From NCBI RefSeq assembly GCF_900105675.1, contig NZ_LT629786.1, forward strand, positions 3,658,001 through 3,722,000: 64,000 bases of DNA, read 5' to 3'. Under the pieces are notes generated by a model. It was not told the origin of the DNA. It saw nothing but the letters and a program-made list of their open reading frames with translations, and did no database searches. The DNA is from Pseudomonas synxantha. GTDB lineage: Bacteria > Pseudomonadota > Gammaproteobacteria > Pseudomonadales > Pseudomonadaceae. The position numbers and the translations under genes are program-made. Numbering within the stretch: position 1 is the stretch's first letter; each line of letters begins with the position of its first letter. This document shows positions 8,753 to 17,992 of this stretch, piece by piece.

Positions 8753-9298
8753 TCAGAGTTTTTCCAGGGCCATGTTCAGGGCCAGGACGTTTACCACCGG
8801 CGGCCCTACCAACGGGCTTTCGATGTGCTCATCCAACAACCGCTGCAACGTCGCCACCGGCACATTCCGCGCCGCCGCTACCCGCGCCAGTTGATAGGCA
8901 ATCGCCTGTGGTGGCAAGTGTGGATCAAGACCACTGCCAGAGGTAGTCAGCGAAGCCAATGGCACCGGGCCCAGGCCAGGCACCGATTGCTTGCTGGCAT
9001 CCTCGAAGATGCGGGTCGCCAAGGCCGGGTTGCTTGGCCCCAGGTTACTGGCACTGCTGGACACCGTCGCAAAAGCCCCGGCAGACGGGCGTGGGTGAAA
9101 CCAGTTGTCGCCGGTAAAGTCCTGGGCGATCAGGCTGGAGCCGCGCACTTTGCCACTGGCATCGCGCACCAGGCTGCCATTGGCCTGGTCGGGGAAGGCC
9201 ACTTGCGCCACGCCAGTGACCACCAGCGGGTAGGCAACACCAGTGATCAGGCTCATGAGCACCAGCAGGCTCAGGGCCGGGCGGATCATCTTAGTCAT
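8753..9298 (-). CDS. kdpC: KdpC subunit of the potassium-transporting ATPase
   Basis: The 181-residue protein has one N-terminal membrane helix ([21 protein letters not shown]) and a periplasmic domain with the family motifs [26 protein letters not shown] and, near the end, VNVLALN. KdpC stabilises the KdpFABC complex and links the KdpA channel to the KdpB pump. The ATG at 9298 is preferred because GAGG stands 8 bases upstream; an in-frame TTG at 9328 has no such site. It follows kdpB by 40 bp. Confidence 0.96.
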   Translation of the reverse strand: MTKMIRPALSLLVLMSLITGVAYPLVVTGVAQVAFPDQANGSLVRDASGKVRGSSLIAQDFTGDNWFHPRPSAGAFATVSSSASNLGPSNPALATRIFEDASKQSVPGLGPVPLASLTTSGSGLDPHLPPQAIAYQLARVAAARNVPVATLQRLLDEHIESPLVGPPVVNVLALNMALEKL

Positions 9299-9338
9299 CG
9301 TCAAATCCTCAATAATTCGGCAAACCAACGGGGCGAGT

Positions 9339-11396
9339 TCAAACCAGGTGCAGCGCGGTCAGCAGCATGTCGATAGCCTTGATACCCACGAACGGCACCA
9401 ACAGCCCACCCAGGCCGTAGATCAGCAGGTTGCGTCGCAGCAAGGCCGCCGCACTCGCGGCCTGCACCCGCACGCCGCGCAGGGCCAGGGGAATCAGCAC
9501 CACGATAATCAGCGCGTTGAACACGATGGCCGACAGGATCGCGCTTTGCGGGCTCTGCAAGTGCATGATGTTGAGCACGCCCAATTGCGGATAGATCGAG
9601 GCGAACAGCGCCGGCAGGATCGCGAAGTACTTGGCCACATCGTTGGCGATGGAGAATGTTGTCAGCGCGCCACGGGTCACCAGCAATTCCTTACCGATCT
9701 GCACCACGTCCAACAGCTTGGTCGGGTCGCTGTCGAGGTCGACCATGTTGGCGGCTTCGCGCGCCGCCTGAGTGCCATCGTTCATCGCCATGCCGACGTC
9801 GGCCTGGGCCAGCGCCGGAGCGTCGTTGGCGCCGTCGCCGCACATGGCAACCAGGCGGCCATCGTTCTGTTCATGACGAATACGCGCGAGTTTCTTCTCC
9901 GGCGTGGCTTCGGCCAGCACGTCGTCCACACCGGCTTCAGCGGCGATTGCGGCGGCGGTCAGCGGGTTGTCGCCGGTAACCATCACGGTGCGGATCCCCA
10001 GCTTGCGCAGCTCGGCAAACCGCTCGCGGATGCCGGGCTTGACCACGTCCTTGAGATGGATTGCACCGAGCAACTTGCCATCGGCACACACCAGCAAAGG
10101 CGTACCGCCGCTTTGGGCGATCTTGTCGATTTCCCGCGACAGTGGCGGTAAAAGCTCGCTGCGTGGCTGACCGATAAACGCCAGCAGCGAATCCACCGCG
10201 CCTTTGCGGAATACGCGGCCCTGGTAGTCAACGCCAGACAAACGGGTTTCAGCACTGAACGGTACAGCGGTCAATTCATCCAGGCTCGGCTCGGCCTGCG
10301 GGTGCAAGGCACGCAGGTATTCGACGATGGATTTGCCCTCCGCCGTATCATCGGCCAGTGACGCCAGCAGCGCGCCTTCTGCCAATTCCCGGCCACTGAC
10401 GCCAGGCGCCGCGACCACCGCCGAGCAGCGGCGGTTACCGAAGGTGATGGTGCCGGTCTTGTCCAGCAGCAATACGTGCACGTCCCCCGCCGCTTCCACG
10501 GCGCGACCGGACTTGGCGATCACGTTGAGGCGCACCAGGCGGTCCATGCCGGCAATCCCGATGGCCGACAGCAAGCCACCAATGGTGGTCGGAATCAGCG
10601 TAACCAGCAGTGCGACCAGGAACACCAGGGGCAAGCTGCCATTGGCGAAGTGGGCGAACGGCTGCAGGGTCACCACCACCAGCAGGAAGATCAGGGTCAG
10701 GCCGATCAGCAGGATATCCAGCGCAACTTCGTTGGGGGTTTTCTGGCGTTTGGCACCTTCCACCAGCGCGATCATGCGATCCAGTGTGGACTCACCCGGG
10801 TTGGCGGTGATGCGGATCAGCAGCCAGTCCGAGACCAGTCGTGTGTTGCCGGTAACCGCCGAGCGGTCGCCTCCGGACTCGCGAATCACCGGGGCGGATT
10901 CGCCGGTGATCGCCGCTTCATTGACCGCGGCGATACCTTCGACGACCTCGCCGTCACCGGGGATCATTTCGCCAGCGGCAACACGCACCACATCGCCTTT
11001 GCGCAGGCTGGTGGCCGGCACCACCTTGAAGCTGCCATCGGCCTCCTGGCGCCGAGCGCTCAAACCTTCGCTGCCGGCCTTGAGGCTGTCGGCGCGGGCC
11101 TTGCCACGGCCCTCGGCCAGGGCTTCGGCAAAGTTGGCGAACAGCACGGTGAACCACAGCCACACCGCGATTTGCACCGCAACAAAGGTCGGCACGGTGG
11201 TATCGGGCACAAAGCACAACAGGGTGGTGAGGATGGCGGTCAGCTCGACCACCAGCATCACCGGCGAGCGTTGCAGTTGGCGTGGGTCGAGCTTGACGAA
11301 CGCCTGGACCAGCGCCGGGCGCCAGAGCGCCGAGATGGCGGTTTTGGCAGGCTCCTGGGGTTTGACCGGGGCCGCGTTTTTTGCAGGCATATTCAT
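9339..11396 (-). CDS. kdpB: KdpB P-type ATPase subunit
   Basis: The 685-residue protein shows the P1A-type ATPase hallmarks: the TGES loop ([10 protein letters not shown] near 164), the phosphorylated aspartate D312 in DKTGT, the KGA nucleotide-site motif ([10 protein letters not shown]), TGDNPLTA and the hinge [10 protein letters not shown]. It hydrolyses ATP to drive potassium uptake through KdpA. Several ATGs crowd the start: 11420 forms an ATGA overlap with the kdpA stop, and 11402, 11396 and 11390 follow. AGGGG sits about 8 bases before 11396, so that start is chosen. Confidence 0.96.
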   Translation of the reverse strand: MNMPAKNAAPVKPQEPAKTAISALWRPALVQAFVKLDPRQLQRSPVMLVVELTAILTTLLCFVPDTTVPTFVAVQIAVWLWFTVLFANFAEALAEGRGKARADSLKAGSEGLSARRQEADGSFKVVPATSLRKGDVVRVAAGEMIPGDGEVVEGIAAVNEAAITGESAPVIRESGGDRSAVTGNTRLVSDWLLIRITANPGESTLDRMIALVEGAKRQKTPNEVALDILLIGLTLIFLLVVVTLQPFAHFANGSLPLVFLVALLVTLIPTTIGGLLSAIGIAGMDRLVRLNVIAKSGRAVEAAGDVHVLLLDKTGTITFGNRRCSAVVAAPGVSGRELAEGALLASLADDTAEGKSIVEYLRALHPQAEPSLDELTAVPFSAETRLSGVDYQGRVFRKGAVDSLLAFIGQPRSELLPPLSREIDKIAQSGGTPLLVCADGKLLGAIHLKDVVKPGIRERFAELRKLGIRTVMVTGDNPLTAAAIAAEAGVDDVLAEATPEKKLARIRHEQNDGRLVAMCGDGANDAPALAQADVGMAMNDGTQAAREAANMVDLDSDPTKLLDVVQIGKELLVTRGALTTFSIANDVAKYFAILPALFASIYPQLGVLNIMHLQSPQSAILSAIVFNALIIVVLIPLALRGVRVQAASAAALLRRNLLIYGLGGLLVPFVGIKAIDMLLTALHLV

Positions 11397-11416
11397 TTTC
11401 ATGTCCCCTAGGCTCT

Positions 11417-13117
11417 TCATTTAGCAACAGCCATGCTCAAGTGTTCAGCGATAGGCCCAAGCGCCAGCGTCGGCAGGAAAGTCAGGCCGCCCACCAGCAA
11501 GATGGTCACGGTCAACAAGGTGACGAACAGCGGGCCATGGGTAGGGAAGCTGTTCTGGCCAATCGGTGCGGCCTTCTTCATCGCCAGGCTGCCGGCCAGG
11601 GCCAGTACCGGGAGGATGTAGCCAAAGCGGCCGATCAACATGCCCAGGCCAAGCATCAGGTTATGGAACACGGTATTGGCGCCGAGGCCGGCAAACGCCG
11701 AACCGTTGTTGGCACTGGCCGAGGTGTAGGCGTACAGCAACTGGCTGAACCCGTGGGGGCCAGGGTTACTGATGGCCCCTGCCGGGCCTGGCAGGCTGGC
11801 GGCGATGGAACTCAGCACCAGCACACCGACCGGCATCACCAGCAGGGTCACCACCAGCAATTGCACTTCCTTGGCCTGGAGCTTCTTGCCCAGATATTCC
11901 GGGGTGCGGCCAATCATCAGGCCGGCGAGGAACACGGCGATCAACACGTTGAGCAACATGCCGTACATGCCGGCACCCACGCCGCCGAAGATCACTTCGC
12001 CGACCATCATGTTAACCAGCGCCACCATCCCACTCAGGGGGCTGAGACTGTCCTGCATGCCGTTGACCGAACCGTTGGACGCCGCGGTGGTGGTCACCGA
12101 CCACAGCACGGTGCCGGTGGTGCCGAAGCGTGTTTCCTTGCCTTCCAGCGGCGCGGTTTGCTCCACGGCCGGGTGGCTCAGGGTTGGATTGGGCTGGTAT
12201 TCGGACCACAGCGACGTCGCGCCGCCGATCAGGAACAGCGCCAGCATGCAACCGAGGATGGCACGGCTCTGACGAAGGTCCTTGACGTAATGGCCGAAGG
12301 TGAACACCAACGCCACTGGGATCAGGATGATCGAGGCAACTTCGAACAAGTTTGACCAGGCCGTAGGGTCTTCGAACGGATGCGCCGAGTTCACGCCGAA
12401 GAAGCCGCCGCCGTTGGTACCCAACTGCTTGATCGCAATCTGGCTGGCTGCCGGGCCCAGGGGAATCACTTGATCCACACCCTGCATCGTTATCGCGTCA
12501 ACATAGTGAGCGAAGGTCTGTGGCACGCCCTGCCACACCAGGAACAGCGCCAGCACCAGGCACAACGGCAGCAGGCCGTAGAGGGTGGCGCGGGTCATGT
12601 CGACCCAGAAATTGCCCAGCGTCTGGGCAGATTTGCGACCAATCCCACGGCATAAGGCGACCAGGACTGCGAGGCCAGTCGCCGCACTGACGAAGTTCTG
12701 CACAGTCAGGCCGACCATCTGGCTGAGGTAGCTCAGGGACGCCTCACCGCTGTAGTTCTGCCAGTTGGTGTTGGTCATGAAACTGACGGCAGTGTTGAAC
12801 GCCAGGGTCCATTCCTGGCCCGGCAGTTTTTGCGGGTTGAGCGGGAGGGAGCCTTGGAACAACAGGATCGAGAACAACAGCAAGAAGCCCGCGAGGTTGA
12901 ATGCGAGCAAGGCCAGCATGTACTTCTGCCAGCTTTGTTCCTGCTGTGCATCCACACCCGACAGGCGATAACAGGCGTTTTCCACCGGCCCCAGTACCGG
13001 GCTGAGCCAGGTACGCTGGCCTTCCATCACCTTGTAATAGAACCGCCCCAGAAACGGTGCCGGCACCAGTACCACGGCAAAGAAGGCGATGATCAGCCAA
13101 TAGTCATAACTGTGCAT
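11417..13117 (-). CDS. kdpA: KdpA potassium-binding channel subunit
   Basis: The 566-residue polytopic protein is the superfamily-of-K-transporters subunit of KdpFABC. The degenerate selectivity-filter repeats can be seen as [30 protein letters not shown] and [11 protein letters not shown]. At least ten hydrophobic helices fill the rest. The N-terminus [20 protein letters not shown] follows an ATG with AGGAGCAGG just ahead. It lies 10 bp downstream of kdpF and overlaps the extended kdpB start region, as expected for a tightly coupled operon. Confidence 0.97.
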   Translation of the reverse strand: MHSYDYWLIIAFFAVVLVPAPFLGRFYYKVMEGQRTWLSPVLGPVENACYRLSGVDAQQEQSWQKYMLALLAFNLAGFLLLFSILLFQGSLPLNPQKLPGQEWTLAFNTAVSFMTNTNWQNYSGEASLSYLSQMVGLTVQNFVSAATGLAVLVALCRGIGRKSAQTLGNFWVDMTRATLYGLLPLCLVLALFLVWQGVPQTFAHYVDAITMQGVDQVIPLGPAASQIAIKQLGTNGGGFFGVNSAHPFEDPTAWSNLFEVASIILIPVALVFTFGHYVKDLRQSRAILGCMLALFLIGGATSLWSEYQPNPTLSHPAVEQTAPLEGKETRFGTTGTVLWSVTTTAASNGSVNGMQDSLSPLSGMVALVNMMVGEVIFGGVGAGMYGMLLNVLIAVFLAGLMIGRTPEYLGKKLQAKEVQLLVVTLLVMPVGVLVLSSIAASLPGPAGAISNPGPHGFSQLLYAYTSASANNGSAFAGLGANTVFHNLMLGLGMLIGRFGYILPVLALAGSLAMKKAAPIGQNSFPTHGPLFVTLLTVTILLVGGLTFLPTLALGPIAEHLSMAVAK

Positions 13118-13127
13118 AGCCCTGCTC

Positions 13128-13217
13128 CTAGTTCCGATCCGCGCGTAACAGCGCAACCAGCAGATAAATGAACAGCGCCACGGCCAATAGCAGTGACACC
13201 CCGTCCAGAACGCTCAT
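13128..13217 (-). CDS. kdpF: KdpF small membrane subunit, 29 residues
   Basis: A short frame with ATG at 13217 and TAG at 13128-13130 encodes 29 residues, MSVLDGVSLLLAVALF then IYLLVALLRADRN, a single membrane helix with a positively charged end. This is the size and pattern of KdpF, which stabilises the KdpABC complex in the inner membrane. GGAG lies 8 bases upstream of the ATG, and kdpA starts 10 bp after its stop. It is too short for ordinary ORF calling and is easily missed. Confidence 0.93.
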   Translation of the reverse strand: MSVLDGVSLLLAVALFIYLLVALLRADRN

Positions 13218-13304
13218 GGAAGTTTCTCCGTTTAACGGCGAGTGCCGCGTGTGGGGCAATTGTCCGCAGGAGTGGTGTAAAGGAACGAGAGCGAGGGTGG
13301 GACC

Positions 13305-13329
13305 GGGGCGTAAAGATGGCGTAAAAAGT
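13305..13329 (-). promoter_or_regulatory. Candidate KdpE operator
   Basis: Read toward kdpF, the site begins CTTTTTACGCC and continues ATCTTTACGCCCC: two TTTACGC half-sites spaced 11 bp apart, one helical turn. From memory, the E. coli KdpE site upstream of kdpFABC is a T-rich pair with TTTATAC and TTTACAC parts ending in CCCC, which this resembles. It sits about 90-110 bp upstream of the kdpF ATG. The match is by eye only. Confidence 0.5.
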
Positions 13330-13394
13330 GGCTTTATGCGGGCTTTATACAGGGGTCAGACGTCCCGCAGGCGCGCGTTGGCAACGCGATCAAA

Positions 13395-13423
13395 ATGTGG
13401 GAGGGGGCTTGCTCCCGATAACG
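13395..13423. repeat. Single REP unit
   Basis: One unpaired REP unit, ATGTGGGAGGGGGCTTGCTC followed by CCGATAA, between kdpF and the ethanolamine permease gene. No facing partner is found within 150 bp, unlike the other copies in the window. Confidence 0.85.
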
Positions 13424-13587
13424 CCAGCCCAGCCACCACCGCACTTACCTGGTGCATCGCCATACAGTTTCAAACGCCAAACCATCCCGCCAGCGACACT
13501 CGCACCGCTTTACGACAGCACTTTGGAAAGTGGCATGTCCACTGCAACACCCTGAATCATTCCAACCCCTTCAGGGAGCACCCCACC

Positions 13588-14952
13588 ATGACCACACACC
13601 TCAAACCCACCTTGGGCACCCTGCATCTATGGGGTATCGCCGTCGGGCTGGTGATCTCCGGTGAGTACTTCGGCTGGAGCTATGGCTGGGGCGTGGCCGG
13701 CACCTTGGGCTTCCTGGTGACCTCATTGATGGTCGCCGCGATGTACACCTGCTTTATCTTCAGTTTCACCGAGCTGACTACCGCCATTCCCCATGCCGGT
13801 GGGCCGTTTGCCTACAGTCGTCGTGCCTTTGGTGAGAAAGGCGGCTTGATTGCCGGGTTGGCGACCCTGATCGAATTCGTGTTCGCTCCGCCGGCGATTG
13901 CCTTAGCCATTGGCGCCTATCTGAACGTGCAATTCCCGGCCCTGGACCCGAAACACGCGGCCGTTGGCGCCTATATTGTGTTCATGGGCCTGAATATCCT
14001 TGGTGTAAAACTTGCCGCTACCTTTGAGCTGGTGGTCTGCGTACTCGCCGTCGCCGAACTGCTGGTATTCATGGGCGTGGTCGCCCCCGCGTTCAGTTTC
14101 AGCAACTTTGCCCTCAACGGCTGGGCCGGTTCCGACACCTTCGGCGCGCCGGCAATTGCCGGGATGTTTGCTGCGATCCCCTTCGCCATCTGGTTCTTCC
14201 TCGCCATCGAAGGCGCGGCCATGGCGGCCGAAGAAGCCAAAGATCCCAAGCGCACGATTCCAAAAGCCTACATCAGCGGCATCCTGACCCTGGTGATCCT
14301 GGCCATGGGCGTGATGTTCTTCGCCGGTGGCGTGGGCGACTGGCGCACGTTGTCGAACATCAACGACCCACTGCCCCAGGCGATGAAAACCGTAGTCGGC
14401 GAAAGCTCCGGCTGGCTGCACATGCTGGTGTGGATTGGCCTGTTCGGGTTGGTGGCGAGCTTCCACGGGATCATCCTCGGTTACTCGCGGCAGTTCTTTG
14501 CCCTCGCCCGCGCCGGCTACCTGCCATCTTTCCTGGCCAAACTGTCGCGTTTTCAGACACCCCACCGCGCCATCATCGCAGGTGGCGTGGTCGGCATCGC
14601 CGCCATCTACAGCGATGGCCTGATCAACTTGGGCGGCATGACCCTGACCGCCGCCATGATCACCATGGCCGTGTTCGGCGCTATCGTCATGTACATCATG
14701 AGCATGCTCAGCCTGTTCAAGCTGCGTAAGACCGAGCCGCTGCTGGAACGCACCTTCCGCGCACCGGGCTACCCCATCGTGCCGGGTATCGCATTGGTAC
14801 TGGCGGTGGTGTGCCTGGTGGCAATGGCTTGGTTCAATGCGCTGATCGGGTTGATCTTCCTGGGCTTCATGCTGGTGGGCTTCGTCTACTTCCAACTCAC
14901 CGCACAAGACCGCGCCGATGCCCCGGCGGATGCGATGTTGACCGGACTATAG
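13588..14952 (+). CDS. eat: Ethanolamine permease (APC family)
   Basis: The 454-residue protein has about twelve membrane helices and starts with the family stretch LHLWGIAVGLVISGEYFGWS. Further motifs are FTELTTAIPHAGGPFAYSRRAFG and AEEAKDPKRTIPKAYISG. These are typical of the ethanolamine permease branch of the amino acid-polyamine-organocation family, which imports ethanolamine with protons. The ATG at 13588 has AGGGAG about 9 bases upstream; a longer frame starting at 13168 has no family support. No eutBC lies next to it here. Confidence 0.88.
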   Translation: MTTHLKPTLGTLHLWGIAVGLVISGEYFGWSYGWGVAGTLGFLVTSLMVAAMYTCFIFSFTELTTAIPHAGGPFAYSRRAFGEKGGLIAGLATLIEFVFAPPAIALAIGAYLNVQFPALDPKHAAVGAYIVFMGLNILGVKLAATFELVVCVLAVAELLVFMGVVAPAFSFSNFALNGWAGSDTFGAPAIAGMFAAIPFAIWFFLAIEGAAMAAEEAKDPKRTIPKAYISGILTLVILAMGVMFFAGGVGDWRTLSNINDPLPQAMKTVVGESSGWLHMLVWIGLFGLVASFHGIILGYSRQFFALARAGYLPSFLAKLSRFQTPHRAIIAGGVVGIAAIYSDGLINLGGMTLTAAMITMAVFGAIVMYIMSMLSLFKLRKTEPLLERTFRAPGYPIVPGIALVLAVVCLVAMAWFNALIGLIFLGFMLVGFVYFQLTAQDRADAPADAMLTGL

Positions 14953-15064
14953 AGCCTGCGAGGCAGAACGGGCCTACAATGAACTACTCAGAAAGCCCGT
15001 TACTCAAAGCAGTTATCACCGTAGGAGAATTCTTCGACGGTCATCTGCCTCAAGGAGAGCCCTT

Positions 15065-15232
15065 ATGCCGTGGTATGCGTGGTTGATTATGGTGGTAGCG
15101 ATCGGGTCGATCGTCGGTGGGCTGATGATGCTGCGTGACAGCGCCAACAAAGTGGAACTCACCGACGAACAACGCAAACGCGTGGCCGAGCGTAATGCCC
15201 AGGCGGATGCCAAGGATGCGCAAGACCGCTGA
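15065..15232 (+). CDS. DUF2897 family small membrane protein
   Basis: A 55-residue frame has one N-terminal membrane helix (WYAWLIMVVAIGSIVGGLMML) and a short charged tail (ELTDEQRKRVAERNAQAD). This matches the DUF2897 family of Pseudomonas and relatives, whose function is unknown. A strong AAGGAG lies 8 bases upstream of the ATG. It is convergent with the DUF1989 gene, whose stop is 9 bp away. Confidence 0.82.
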   Translation: MPWYAWLIMVVAIGSIVGGLMMLRDSANKVELTDEQRKRVAERNAQADAKDAQDR

Positions 15233-15240
15233 ACCTTGAG

Positions 15241-16089
15241 TTACTCCCAATCCGCCTTGGCAATATGCAACCCGTGCTGCCCCTTGTAGGCAGCACGTTC
15301 CGGTTGGCTCCAACCGGTCAGCAACTCATTCTCCAGCCTGTAGATTTCCACCCCCAACGGACGACATACCGTTAGCGGGTCCTGCGCATCCGGCCCCCAC
15401 ATCGGCAGCGACAAATCCCCACCCGGGCAGGTCGACAACGCGCACAGCAAATCAATCTCGGCAAAGAACTCCAGGTAATCGCCCTTCTGCGCCGGACAGG
15501 CTTTCATAAAGTACATGTCATCGTGATTGAGGCCCGTGCACTGGAAAATATTCAGCACGTCATGCACGTCGAACTCAGTCAGGCCATGAGGCAATACCGC
15601 ACGGGTCAGGTTCGAGTGGCAGTGGTGATGGAAGTCCTCACCGGTCAGCATACGGTTCACATAAGGGTCGCAACGCGTGCCAAGCAAATCGTGCAGGCGG
15701 CCGCCGTGCTCATCGATGCCGTAGTTGGCGAGGCTGTCGTCGGTGATGGTGACCAAGGGTCTTAGAAAGGGCAGGTTCGACCATAGACGGTCGTGAGTGC
15801 TGACATGAGCGCCTTGCAATTGCCTCGTACGCGCAGCCCACAAGCGCTCGCGCGGGTCATTGGCGTTCCATACGTTGAAGTCGCCTACCTGCGGTCCAAA
15901 TGGTGTGGTCACACGGAACACATGCCCAGCCGGTACTTTCCATGCCCTGCCCGTACGGATCGGTACCTCGAACTGTTCGATCAACGTACGCCGGCCTTTC
16001 TGATCACGAATACGCTCATAGAACGCCGTATCCACCTGCAACGCCGAACCTTTGCTGACCTGGTACGCGGCGGGATAGTCTTTGTACAT
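15241..16089 (-). CDS. DUF1989 (urea carboxylase-associated) family protein
   Basis: The 282-residue protein is of the DUF1989 family: VPAGHVFRVTTPFGPQVGDF near the N-terminus, then LRPLVTITDDSL, a histidine-rich GEDFHHHCHSNLTRAVL, and the diagnostic DVLNIFQCTGLNHDD with CSTCPGGDLS-like Cys/Pro sequence. Members include the two subunits of carboxyguanidine deiminase, but those occur as pairs beside a carboxylase; here only one copy is present without urea or guanidine carboxylase, so the substrate is open. GAGG precedes the ATG at 16089. It is 14 bp behind the GntR regulator gene and very likely co-transcribed with it. Confidence 0.8.
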   Translation of the reverse strand: MYKDYPAAYQVSKGSALQVDTAFYERIRDQKGRRTLIEQFEVPIRTGRAWKVPAGHVFRVTTPFGPQVGDFNVWNANDPRERLWAARTRQLQGAHVSTHDRLWSNLPFLRPLVTITDDSLANYGIDEHGGRLHDLLGTRCDPYVNRMLTGEDFHHHCHSNLTRAVLPHGLTEFDVHDVLNIFQCTGLNHDDMYFMKACPAQKGDYLEFFAEIDLLCALSTCPGGDLSLPMWGPDAQDPLTVCRPLGVEIYRLENELLTGWSQPERAAYKGQHGLHIAKADWE

Positions 16090-16103
16090 GGGGCAATCCT
16101 CTA

Positions 16104-16748
16104 TCAAGGGTGATCAAACAGGGCAAGAGAAAGGTGTTCGGAATCGTCCAGGTAAAGGCCCATCGCCTCGCTGGCAGCCTGGGTTTGGTTGCTGGTTAAC
16201 AGCGTGTATATCTCTAGGTCGCGCTCCAGCCAGGGCGACTGGAAACGCTGCTCATCCGGTGCTGCGCAAAACACGAGGCGCAACTGGGCAATCACCTGGG
16301 CGAAGAACTCGTCGAACAACGGGCTGCCCATCAACGCGACGATCTGTTGGTGGAACACAAGACTGTGGGTGGCCACCGCTCGCCAATCCTCGCGCTCCCG
16401 GGCCAGGGTGGTGGCGTCGATGGCGTTTTGCATACGGCCTGATTGAGCGTCCGTCAGCGGGCCACATTGGGCTATTGCCCGCAACTCCAGGGTGCGGCGG
16501 ACTACGAAGAGATCACGCACCTCTGCTCGCTCCAGGCGCCGAACCATTACGCCCTTGTTGCGGACATAGCGGGTAAGGCCTTCTTGGCCCAGGCGATGCA
16601 GCGCCTCACGGATGGTATTGCGTGAGGCGTTGTACGCCTTGACTAACTCCGCCTCGACGAGCGAAACACCCGGCAGCAAACGCCCTCCGATGATGTCGGC
16701 GCGTAGTTCCAGGGCTATTTGGTCGGCTAACGACAAGCTGAGTGTCAT
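16104..16748 (-). CDS. GntR family (FCD/FadR type) transcriptional regulator
   Basis: The 214-residue protein has an N-terminal winged helix (LADQIALELRADIIGGRLLPG, then NASRNTIREALHRLGQEGL) and a C-terminal helical FCD ligand domain with conserved metal-site-type residues (VVRRTLELRAI, HSLVFHQQIVALMGSPLFDEFF, YLDDSEHLSL). Such regulators usually repress a catabolic gene until a carboxylate ligand binds. It leads the operon with the DUF1989 gene and has a palindrome that fits its class just upstream of its own start. GAGG lies 7 bases before the ATG at 16748. Confidence 0.9.
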   Translation of the reverse strand: MTLSLSLADQIALELRADIIGGRLLPGVSLVEAELVKAYNASRNTIREALHRLGQEGLTRYVRNKGVMVRRLERAEVRDLFVVRRTLELRAIAQCGPLTDAQSGRMQNAIDATTLAREREDWRAVATHSLVFHQQIVALMGSPLFDEFFAQVIAQLRLVFCAAPDEQRFQSPWLERDLEIYTLLTSNQTQAASEAMGLYLDDSEHLSLALFDHP

Positions 16749-16760
16749 GGTTACCTCAAG

Positions 16761-16773
16761 ATTGTTGAACAAT
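16761..16773. promoter_or_regulatory. Palindromic FadR-type operator
   Basis: ATTGTTGAACAAT is a perfect 6-bp inverted repeat about a central G and fits the FCD-class consensus T-N-G-T-N3-A-C-N-A. It is 12 bp upstream of the gntR start codon, where bound repressor would block its own operon. Autoregulation is an inference. Confidence 0.6.
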
Positions 16774-16846
16774 CGTTGAGATGGATGCAATCACGTTTCA
16801 TGCCAATGCATGATTGAAAAGAAATATACGCAAGCCCGATAAAGGA

Positions 16847-16869
16847 AAGGCCGGTCAATGACCGGCCTT
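16847..16869 (-). terminator. Rho-independent terminator after comEA
   Basis: A GC-rich stem AAGGCCGGT / ACCGGCCTT with a 5-base loop is followed, on the minus strand, by TTCCTTTAT. It lies 19 bp after the comEA-like stop codon and between that gene and the gntR promoter region. Confidence 0.7.
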
Positions 16870-16888
16870 CTGGGCGATATTCACATCC

Positions 16889-17221
16889 TCAGTTGATAAC
16901 CAACCTGTCGCGATTCTTCTCCAGCAATGCTTTGCCGATGCCTTTCACTTCCAGTAACTCATCCACCGCGGTGAACGGACCGTTGCTTTCGCGATACGCA
17001 ACGATTGCCTTCGCCTTGGAAGCGCCTATACCAAACAGATCACGGCGCAGGGTTTCGGCGTCGGCGGCGTTGAGGTTGACCTTGGAGGATTGCTCGGGCT
17101 TGGTAGCTTGGGCGGAGATTGGGGTTGGGGTTTCCGGCTTAATGGAAGGGGCTGCGGTGGTGGTGACGGAGAGACTGGTGAGGAACGCGAAGATGAGGGA
17201 GGAAATGTAGAGGTTTTGCAT
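16889..17221 (-). CDS. ComEA-like helix-hairpin-helix protein
   Basis: The 110-residue protein has a signal peptide (about 23 residues), a Pro/Thr/Ser linker and a C-terminal pair of helix-hairpin-helix motifs: VNLNAADAETLRRDLFGIG and VDELLEVKGIGKALLEKNR. This is the ComEA DNA-binding domain, which in competent bacteria binds incoming DNA in the periplasm. It is also the usual gene flanking the O-antigen locus beyond wbpM in Pseudomonas. GGAGCG precedes the ATG. No other competence genes are nearby. Confidence 0.88.
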   Translation of the reverse strand: MQNLYISSLIFAFLTSLSVTTTAAPSIKPETPTPISAQATKPEQSSKVNLNAADAETLRRDLFGIGASKAKAIVAYRESNGPFTAVDELLEVKGIGKALLEKNRDRLVIN

Positions 17222-17249
17222 TGGTGACGCTCCATGACATCAATGTGAG

Positions 17250-17278
17250 AAAAAGCAGCTTTTCCGAAGCTGCTTTTT
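17250..17278 (-). terminator. Terminator of the O-antigen operon
   Basis: A perfect 12-bp stem (AAAAAGCAGCTT / AAGCTGCTTTTT) with a 5-base loop ends in a T run on either strand. It lies about 105 bp past the HAD gene stop, marking the end of the minus-strand O-antigen transcription unit, before comEA. Confidence 0.85.
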
Positions 17279-17383
17279 AAACTTAGATGATGCTGGGAGA
17301 GAGTCAAAAGCGAGTGGGTAACAACGTGTAACTCGGCCTCGCCCCACTGTGTGCGATCTGCGTGCTAAACATATTTAGGAGCG

Positions 17384-17992
17384 CTAAAGCTTGAATTCGA
17401 TAACGGACTCGAGAATTATTTTAGGAGAGTAACGCGACAATGCGTCAGCTGTCATAAATCCTGTAAGGACTGCACAGGTATTAACTCCAAGGGCCATACC
17501 CACCTGGACGTCTTTTCCTGTATCGCCCACCACCCAATCATGCGAAGTTAAATTGGACACCTTTTGAGCAATCAGAAATTCCTTGGTATTTCGCTGCTCG
17601 GTCACCATCACCTCGTCAAAATACCCGAGTAAATTCAACGCTTCCAACTGCACGTGAACAGGGTTGACGAACTGACGAGCCGTACATACGTACAGCCGCG
17701 CTGACTCTTTTAACTCGTCCAGCGCCTCATGCATACCTGTAAAATTAACATCCCTTTCTAGAAAAGAAGGGCTTTCGATTAGCGCCATCCAATCACGCCT
17801 GAATTCAGTGACGGCACGCGCATTGAAACCGAACCGATCTGACACTATCGTTTCGTTGGAGTGACCCGCAAACTTCAGTTCCCAGTATTCGGAAAAACTG
17901 AGCTTGGACTCAGGAACCAAGTGTTGAAAAAGCTGATGCAGACGCGGCTTGGAATCGATTAGCGTTCCATCGAGATCGAAGATTATATTCAC
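17384..17992 (-). CDS. HAD-superfamily phosphatase in the O-antigen locus
   Basis: The 202-residue protein has HAD motif I FDLDGTLIDSK at the extreme N-terminus, motif II in VCTARQ (Thr), motif III lysine in the TKEFLIAQ region and motif IV WVVGDTGKDVQVG. It is of the phosphoglycolate-phosphatase-like class and probably removes a phosphate from a small metabolite. It is the last gene of the cluster, overlapping the SDR gene by 4 bases (ATGA-type), so the two are coupled. With the adjacent SDR and ATP-grasp genes it probably makes or attaches an unusual substituent on the O-antigen; the substrate is unknown. Confidence 0.85.
   Translation of the reverse strand: MNIIFDLDGTLIDSKPRLHQLFQHLVPESKLSFSEYWELKFAGHSNETIVSDRFGFNARAVTEFRRDWMALIESPSFLERDVNFTGMHEALDELKESARLYVCTARQFVNPVHVQLEALNLLGYFDEVMVTEQRNTKEFLIAQKVSNLTSHDWVVGDTGKDVQVGMALGVNTCAVLTGFMTADALSRYSPKIILESVIEFKL

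Larger units (their letters stand above)
13218..13587. other. Divergent intergenic region, kdpF / ethanolamine permease
   Basis: This 370-bp gap holds the control regions of two divergent units. On the kdp side it contains a direct repeat that resembles a KdpE site (13305-13329) and then a second TTTAT repeat pair (TTTATGCGGGCTTTATAC at 13333-13350). A single REP unit lies at 13395-13423. AGGGAG at about 13573 is the ribosome-binding site of the permease. No convincing sigma-70 or sigma-54 hexamers could be fixed for either direction. Confidence 0.5.

Noticed and set aside
10327..11424. A 365-codon plus-strand frame over kdpB
   Set aside because: Shadow of kdpB; Ser/Thr/Arg-rich composition typical of antisense reading in GC-rich DNA.
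13168..13587. N-terminal extension of the ethanolamine permease to 13168
   Set aside because: The extra sequence would read through a REP unit and has no family similarity; the ATG at 13588 has a good ribosome-binding site.
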